Shown piece after piece: positions 7,501 through 10,050 of a stretch of DNA of 10,050 nucleotides. Under the pieces are notes generated by a model. It made no database searches. It worked only from the letters and a program-made list of their open reading frames with translations, and was not told the DNA's origin. Source of the DNA: Candidatus Treponema excrementipullorum (GTDB lineage: Bacteria > Spirochaetota > Spirochaetia > Treponematales > Treponemataceae). How positions within the stretch are numbered: the first letter of the stretch is position 1; the number at the start of each line of letters is the position of its first letter. Where the stretch lies: the NCBI GenBank assembly GCA_018883625.1, contig JAHLFV010000098.1:1-10050 (forward strand), given 5' to 3'. The position numbers were made by a program, and so were the translations under genes.

Positions 7501-8340
7501 TTGGATGAAATCTTAATCAATTTTATCAATAACAAGGAGATTGTGGATAGTCTTGTAAAGATAAAACCTCTTTCTGATGAAGAAATAAAACAAGAAATCG
7601 GCAACTCTTCAGTTTGTAAACAACTTTATGATGAAGTTATGATTTGTCCCAAGCTATCAGATGAGAGTTATAAACAATTAATGAATATCTGTCCATGGTT
7701 TTACAATCATATTTCTCAGTATAATATTTCTGCTGAAAAACTGGAGATATTAATACGTGGTGATAAATTTGCTATGACTGATAAAAATTACAACGGAATA
7801 AAAAACAGTCATGGTGATTTATTGCCTTTGTTTATTCAGCTGAATTTTGATGATTTTCTCACAGAAAAAGACAAGTTGCAAATAACAAAAGAAGATTTAA
7901 AACTATTTCTTGAAAAACCGGATTTGAATAATGATCAAAAATCAAAGCTATTATCTGAAGATTTTGCTGTATGGAAAACAATGAACACCCAAGATGATTT
8001 GCTCTTTTTGGGAAAGAAGATTATGAATATCGGATTTGAGGGGAATTTACCTGTTGCTGTAACTTCAATTTTTAATGCATTTTCAGAATCATCGGATATA
8101 ATTAAATTATTAGGCTTACAGGGACAAAAATTGAACGCAGATATTATCAAAAGTATCATCAACAACAAGTTGGGAGATGAATACAAGAAATGTATTGAAC
8201 ATACTGGAAAAAAACAAAAGTTTGCCTATACACCCGAAGCAGAAAAGCTTTTTACTCTGTTGAAAAGCAAAGGTTTTATTTCCTCCTTTACGATAGATAA
8301 AGAACGGGAAAAAATAACGGTCAATCAAAAAAGAAGATAA
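4546..8340 (+). CDS. YobI-family membrane-anchored P-loop NTPase
   Basis: This 1264-residue protein matches the YobI-like P-loop NTPase layout, a family I know from Bacillus subtilis YobI and relate to KAP/STAND-type ATPases of conflict systems. A short lead is followed by the entry motif F-E-H-L-A-P-L-D-S-A-N-D (34-45), Walker A GNYGSGKSS (68-76), a predicted transmembrane hairpin (about 149-168 and 186-208), Walker B VVVIEDLDRF (252-261), NIVFIYALKDEVF (286-298) and an NTPase-end D-M-R-I-V-K-N segment (355-361). Residues about 436-475 are a charged coiled coil. The remaining ~790 residues are helical-looking, lack motifs I recognise, and may sense or bind a partner. Both NTPase loops should face the cytoplasm. 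The gene lies 33 nt after hsdS on the same strand and is very AT-rich (13/60 GC in row 6781), like the GmrSD-like gene and unlike hsdM. The start is uncertain: ATG 4546 has GGAG 13 nt upstream, while TTG 4570 has better-placed AGAGGA. A role in phage defence is inferred from context. Confidence 0.88.
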   Translation: MGVRGNQGLKIQLPAIFKRNKEESPKCKYTEIPFEHLAPLDSANDPEVFKALDYALSQDCIHNIAVTGNYGSGKSSVLNTYIKTHKKHKFLNISLATFTEEVAQQGEETKPTTQKIEKSILQQIFYSASASKLPDSSFHRIKKISFWKKLVWELLFLSFLIPLLLVFQNDIVLRVWNFITGSHPVWYFIAGSFLIVALIVLYFIISFFFKMRFIKFSFQKIEFGLDSVREESLLNRYIDEILYFFERTKYNVVVIEDLDRFKNTEIFIKLRELNTLLNQYEKIKRNIVFIYALKDEVFKDHSRTKFFEFIIPIIPVVNIQNSCDIFFRLKEKYPDSVLKDLSDDFLQDLGLYIDDMRIVKNCINEFKIYDKKINKKDYSEECFEKENSDDEVNEESHVHNRNKLFALIVYKNLYPDDFAKLSQNQGDLAEIFKRKKDIVQNELKSIEKEISELEAQIQEVEKQIDLDIAELRTIYVAKILESTHAFAKNEISTFIKDVEFHKIKETNTIFLTDCDPRRYGNAIDKLEYKINFSEIERKINPSLSYDEREEIIRKGKTSKIRQIQALIVTKQRIMNTSHIMSFNQLIDAEIPVEKFTENVPDNKKDFIAFLLRNEYIDENYFDYISYFYEGAISATDKEYLILIKNRKSPLVNLQLTKIENVIKRINSEEWTIPSVLNYSLLTYLLEKKDSHITDFLHALIRYKKEQRNPFFSDYGSFIDSITLLNDENLSFFSNYENRNPEHLKYLYEELYKIIQYQSELITLVFQNENLDIKYYFFIYGEIDRSDRDAIAFLESDISFLHRKLDEDKAIIQSKISLLSLIFNLQQDTVNYDIFDIIIKNNAYTLTRENFDIILRFYDKELSSPISDYYTRILSLPEESIKNYINDKLQVFIEKIILPLETLSESGEALISLLNSPSISDSDKVEIIGKNTGKISDITMITETDIEADTKGDTKTIDVWEELFKLQKVVPTWKNVFEFFRHKKNVLDEILINFINNKEIVDSLVKIKPLSDEEIKQEIGNSSVCKQLYDEVMICPKLSDESYKQLMNICPWFYNHISQYNISAEKLEILIRGDKFAMTDKNYNGIKNSHGDLLPLFIQLNFDDFLTEKDKLQITKEDLKLFLEKPDLNNDQKSKLLSEDFAVWKTMNTQDDLLFLGKKIMNIGFEGNLPVAVTSIFNAFSESSDIIKLLGLQGQKLNADIIKSIINNKLGDEYKKCIEHTGKKQKFAYTPEAEKLFTLLKSKGFISSFTIDKEREKITVNQKRR
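4555..4560 (+). promoter_or_regulatory. Alternative ribosome binding site favouring TTG 4570
   Basis: AGAGGA lies 9 nt before an in-frame TTG at 4570-4572, a better spacing than GGAG (4529-4532), which is 13 nt before ATG 4546. Starting at TTG would remove 8 residues before any conserved motif, so the protein would be functionally the same. Confidence 0.4.
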
Positions 8341-8348
8341 TTTTAATA

Positions 8349-8366
8349 TAAGATAAAGTTATCTTA
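8349..8366. terminator. AT-rich hairpin between convergent genes (possible weak bidirectional terminator)
   Basis: TAAGATA pairs with TATCTTA around a 4-nt loop, 9 nt after the YobI-like stop and in the 94-nt gap before the convergent lipoprotein gene. The stem is almost all A-T and no strong T-run follows on either strand, so termination is only a positional guess. Confidence 0.25.
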
Positions 8367-8434
8367 ATAGAAGACTTTTGCGGGAAGGCTACACTAAAAT
8401 GTTTTCCATTCCTTAATTATTGATTTTGTAAAAG

Positions 8435-9034
8435 TTATTGTAAACTGTTCGGTGTTAAATTTTCAAAGATATTCTGTGCAATTTTTTCAAAAAGCTCTTT
8501 ATCTCCATCAAAAAGATTTAATGAATCATCAGATTTAACTTCAAATAGCGCATACCTGTTTCCATTTGTGTCAGAGACTGTTACGGCAAAAGTTTTAACT
8601 GTAGAAGAGGTATAATAACCGCCGGTAGAATAACTATTGGCTGAAACGTAACCTCCATAGTTATAAACATCAGTGTGGACTGCCTGTGGAACATAGTCAT
8701 AATCTGTCTCAGAATTAGTCAGAGTAACAGATATGATGTATTGAATATCATATTTTTTTAGATAATCAAGTAATGTTGGTAAGTCAGAAATTTCTCCGAG
8801 AGGGTCGATTTTTATCAAAGAGTATGGTTTGTCGTATCTGTTGTTTATAAAAAACGTTGATAAGATTTCTTCAAATTGCGCATTTTGCTGTAAATCACCA
8901 ATATTAGCAGTAAAAAGAATTGCTTGCTCAGGATATAGGAAAAAATCAGGTTCTTTAGCGAAATACCCGGTGGACACACTCATGCAAGATGAAAATAACA
9001 ATAAAATCAGATAAAGAAATAAAATCTTTTTCAT
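8435..9034 (-). CDS. Putative lipoprotein of unknown function
   Basis: The 199-residue product begins MKKI, then a run of leucine/phenylalanine/isoleucine and a lipobox-like FSSC with Cys17. This is a signal peptidase II signal of the relaxed kind seen in spirochaetes, so the mature protein should be lipid-anchored to a membrane from Cys17. I do not recognise the mature domain. It has a motif P-Y-S-L-I-K-I-D-P-L-G (70-80), an alternating hydrophobic strand D-I-Q-Y-I-I-S-V-T-L-T (96-106), and a tyrosine/glycine/serine-rich stretch (about 122-142) that interrupts what looks like a beta-sheet domain, then a second strand pair ending in F-E-V-K-S-D-D. Start ATG 9034 is supported by GGGGTGA 3 nt upstream (9044-9038). 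It converges with the YobI-like gene and is divergent from the HD gene, so it has its own transcription unit and is probably not part of the defence operon. No function is assigned. Confidence 0.85.
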   Translation of the reverse strand: MKKILFLYLILLLFSSCMSVSTGYFAKEPDFFLYPEQAILFTANIGDLQQNAQFEEILSTFFINNRYDKPYSLIKIDPLGEISDLPTLLDYLKKYDIQYIISVTLTNSETDYDYVPQAVHTDVYNYGGYVSANSYSTGGYYTSSTVKTFAVTVSDTNGNRYALFEVKSDDSLNLFDGDKELFEKIAQNIFENLTPNSLQ

Positions 9035-9037
9035 AAA

Positions 9038-9044
9038 TCACCCC
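9038..9044 (-). promoter_or_regulatory. Ribosome binding site of the lipoprotein gene
   Basis: On the - strand GGGGTGA precedes ATG 9034 by 3 nt (5 nt from the last G of the GGGG-run), matching the 3' part of the Shine-Dalgarno consensus. It confirms the start that gives a complete signal peptide. Confidence 0.6.
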
Positions 9045-9056
9045 GTCTATATCCTT

Positions 9057-9062
9057 ATTATA
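9057..9062 (-). promoter_or_regulatory. Candidate -10 box of the lipoprotein gene
   Basis: The - strand reads TATAAT here, 22 nt upstream of the ATG, which would give a short leader containing the GGGGTGA site. The hexamer 17 bp upstream is a poor -35 (TAGAAT), so confidence is limited in this AT-rich stretch. Confidence 0.3.
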
Positions 9063-9131
9063 TTACAATTTCAATAATTATTCTATTCCTAATAATTAAA
9101 ACAAAAATTCTTTGAAATTTATTTATGGTGT

Positions 9132-9157
9132 AGCCAAAAAAACTCGGCAAGTTTTTT
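9132..9157 (+). repeat. Imperfect direct repeat, copy 1
   Basis: This copy reads AGCC, seven As, then CTCGGCAAGTTTTTT. It matches copy 2 at 9335-9361 with one indel and two substitutions. In addition, AAAAAACT (9137-9144) can pair with AGTTTTTT (9150-9157) over a 5-nt loop, a weak A-T stem followed by no further T-run. The CGG of the two copies is exactly 204 nt apart. Confidence 0.6.
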
Positions 9158-9203
9158 ACCGACACTGCACAACAAAGTTTGCAAAAGGGTATGAATGTCA
9201 GCC

Positions 9204-9213
9204 GGCATATGCC
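9204..9213. repeat. Perfect 10-bp palindrome between the direct repeats
   Basis: GGCATATGCC is identical to its reverse complement. A dimeric regulator could bind such a site, but one such palindrome can also occur by chance. Confidence 0.35.
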
Positions 9214-9280
9214 TGTTTGGTAAAAGTTCAAAGAGCGATTGTGTTCAACGTGGCATGATGGGATTGAGTGTTTCTCACGA

Positions 9281-9301
9281 ACTACATTGCGAACTTGTAG
9301 T
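9281..9301. repeat. Small inverted repeat between the direct repeats
   Basis: ACTACA (9281-9286) pairs with TGTAGT (9296-9301) around a 9-nt loop. There is no T-run after it, so it is not a standard terminator; it may be part of a structured repeat element. Confidence 0.35.
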
Positions 9302-9334
9302 AACAGGGTAATTCGTCGTCTTTTTATTTGGGAC

Positions 9335-9361
9335 AGCCAAAAAAAATTCGGCAAGTATTTT
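9335..9361 (+). repeat. Imperfect direct repeat, copy 2
   Basis: This copy reads AGCC, eight As, then TTCGGCAAGTATTTT. Flanking similarity seems to extend a little upstream (TTATTT...GG before both copies) but stops soon after the T-run. The stem seen in copy 1 is largely lost here. The spacing is a multiple of three, so both copies read K-K-x-R-Q-V-F in the same + strand frame, although stop codons lie between them. Confidence 0.6.
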
Positions 9362-9466
9362 CCCCTTATTCTACTGTTCTTCTTTTCCTTTATCATACAA
9401 AGTGTTATAAGCCAGTGTACTCCACCAAACTCTCTTTGAAGAAAATAAATTTTGTGGTATTCTTTT

Positions 9467-9474
9467 AAAGGGGG
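9467..9474 (+). promoter_or_regulatory. Ribosome binding site of the HD-domain gene
   Basis: AAAGGGGG lies 6 nt before ATG 9481. It favours this ATG over the second one at codon 3 (9487). Confidence 0.6.
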
Positions 9475-9480
9475 ATTACT

Positions 9481-10050
9481 ATGAGCATGACTATAACTGA
9501 TGCGCAAAAATTACTTGATAAATATGTAACCGGAAGTACACTCCGAAGGCATTGCCTTACAGTTTCTGCTGTTATGGGATACTGGGCAGAGCAGGAAGGT
9601 GAGGACAGTGAGTTTTGGCAGGTTACGGGGCTTCTCCACGACCTTGATTTTGAAAAATACCCGGAACAGCATTGTGTAAAAGTAAAGGAAATTCTTGAAA
9701 GCGAGCGGGATTCTTTTCCTGCCATCAGTGATGATCTTATCCACGCCATTCAAAGTCACGGCTGGAAATTATGCTGTGATGTGGAACCGGTTACCAGAAT
9801 GGAAAAAGTTTTGTACACCATAGATGAATCGACCGGGCTTATTTTTGCCTGTGCCATGGCACGGCCTTCAAAAAGTGTTATGGACATGGAGTTAAAATCC
9901 GTAACAAAAAAATTCAAAACCCCTGCCTTTGCAGCCAGTTGTAACCGGGACGTGATAAAAGAAGGCTCCCAAATGCTGGGAATGGAATTAAACGACGTGA
10001 TTCTCCGTTGTCTTGAAGGAATGAGAGCCCGGCACGAAGAATTGGGTGTT
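9481..10050 (+). CDS. HD-domain metal-dependent hydrolase (3' partial)
   Basis: The frame is open from ATG 9481 to the window end: 190 codons, no stop. HD-domain proteins are mostly metal-dependent phosphohydrolases acting on nucleotides or related phosphoesters in the cytoplasm; the substrate here cannot be read. The metal-binding pattern is visible: H24 in R-R-H-C-L-T-V, the HD pair H53-D54 in GLLHDLDFEKYPEQH, further histidines H64, H88 and H93, and the D115-E-S-T-G-L segment that usually supplies the last aspartate (D-E-L-T-G-L in many relatives). Small stand-alone HD proteins of this kind are commonly near 190 residues, so little is probably missing. AAAGGGGG at 9467-9474 supports the start. 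It is on the + strand, divergent from the lipoprotein gene, with GC (26/60 in row 9841) closer to the hsdM side of the mosaic than to the AT-rich defence genes. I take it as ordinary chromosomal flank and have no evidence that it belongs to the defence operon. Confidence 0.85.
   Translation, partial: MSMTITDAQKLLDKYVTGSTLRRHCLTVSAVMGYWAEQEGEDSEFWQVTGLLHDLDFEKYPEQHCVKVKEILESERDSFPAISDDLIHAIQSHGWKLCCDVEPVTRMEKVLYTIDESTGLIFACAMARPSKSVMDMELKSVTKKFKTPAFAASCNRDVIKEGSQMLGMELNDVILRCLEGMRARHEELGV

Larger units (their letters stand above)
9035..9480. other. 446-nt intergenic region without a convincing gene
   Basis: This gap separates the divergent lipoprotein and HD genes. Open frames exist (a 149-codon - strand frame at 9507-9058 and a 66-codon + strand frame at 9239-9439), but neither has a ribosome binding site or recognisable protein character, and the first runs into the HD gene. 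The region is not featureless: it holds two imperfect direct repeats, a 10-bp palindrome and a small hairpin. Bases 9132-9361 look more GC-rich and structured than the flanking AT-rich leader DNA, which suggests a repeat element or decayed sequence rather than plain spacer. I see no tRNA, CRISPR array or transposase remnant. Confidence 0.6.

Noticed and set aside
9046..9074. Promoter TTGAAA-17-TATAGA for the lipoprotein gene (- strand)
   Set aside because: Good hexamers and spacing, but transcription would start within or after the ribosome binding site, leaving almost no leader.
9132..9361. CRISPR array or integron attC site
   Set aside because: Only two repeat copies 204 nt apart, no regular short spacers, and no long imperfect palindrome with paired attC core sites could be found.
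9239..9439. 66-codon + strand open frame ending in a hydrophobic segment
   Set aside because: The hydrophobic tail comes from a pyrimidine-rich stretch; there is no ribosome binding site and it includes repeat copy 2.
9436..9463. Promoter TTGAAG-16-TATTCT for the HD gene
   Set aside because: Only 4 of 6 matches in each box and the predicted start falls inside the ribosome binding site.
9058..9507. 149-codon open frame on the - strand
   Set aside because: No ribosome binding site, overlaps the start of the better supported HD gene, spans the repeats, and its sequence (basic and cysteine-rich without a motif) looks like translated non-coding DNA.

Overview
The window looks like a bacterial accessory (defence) region followed by ordinary chromosomal genes. 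A Gram-negative-type lipoprotein with a loose lipobox, a mosaic of roughly 45-60% and 20-35% GC, and general sequence flavour make a spirochaete (Treponema-like) host my best guess, but nothing here proves the taxon.

Bases 1-8340 hold five co-directional, tightly packed genes on the + strand. They are the 3' end of a type I restriction subunit gene (hsdR), a DUF262/DUF1524 GmrSD-like nuclease gene, hsdM (DNA adenine methyltransferase), a half-length hsdS (specificity subunit), and a 1264-residue membrane-anchored YobI-family P-loop NTPase. Junctions are 2 nt, 2 nt, a 4-nt overlap and 33 nt, so this reads as one operon. A candidate internal promoter sits over the start of the last gene. Base composition splits the operon in two. 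The hsdR end, hsdM and both ends of hsdS are near 50% GC. The GmrSD-like gene, the target-recognition part of hsdS and the YobI-like gene are much more AT-rich. The simplest reading is a resident hsdRMS core that took up two extra defence genes and a swapped target-recognition domain.

The HsdR/HsdM/HsdS proteins would methylate self DNA and cut unmodified DNA. The GmrSD-like protein could act on DNA carrying modified bases that defeat classical restriction. The YobI-like ATPase could be a membrane-located sensor or effector that acts when the first layers fail. That layered-defence reading is inference.

Bases 8341-8434 are a short gap between convergent genes with an AT-rich hairpin. Bases 8435-9034 (- strand) encode a lipoprotein of unknown function. 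Bases 9035-9480 carry no convincing gene. They contain the lipoprotein's leader, two imperfect copies of a ~27-bp direct repeat about 204 bp apart, a 10-bp palindrome and a small hairpin. Bases 9481-10050 begin an HD-domain hydrolase that runs off the window.
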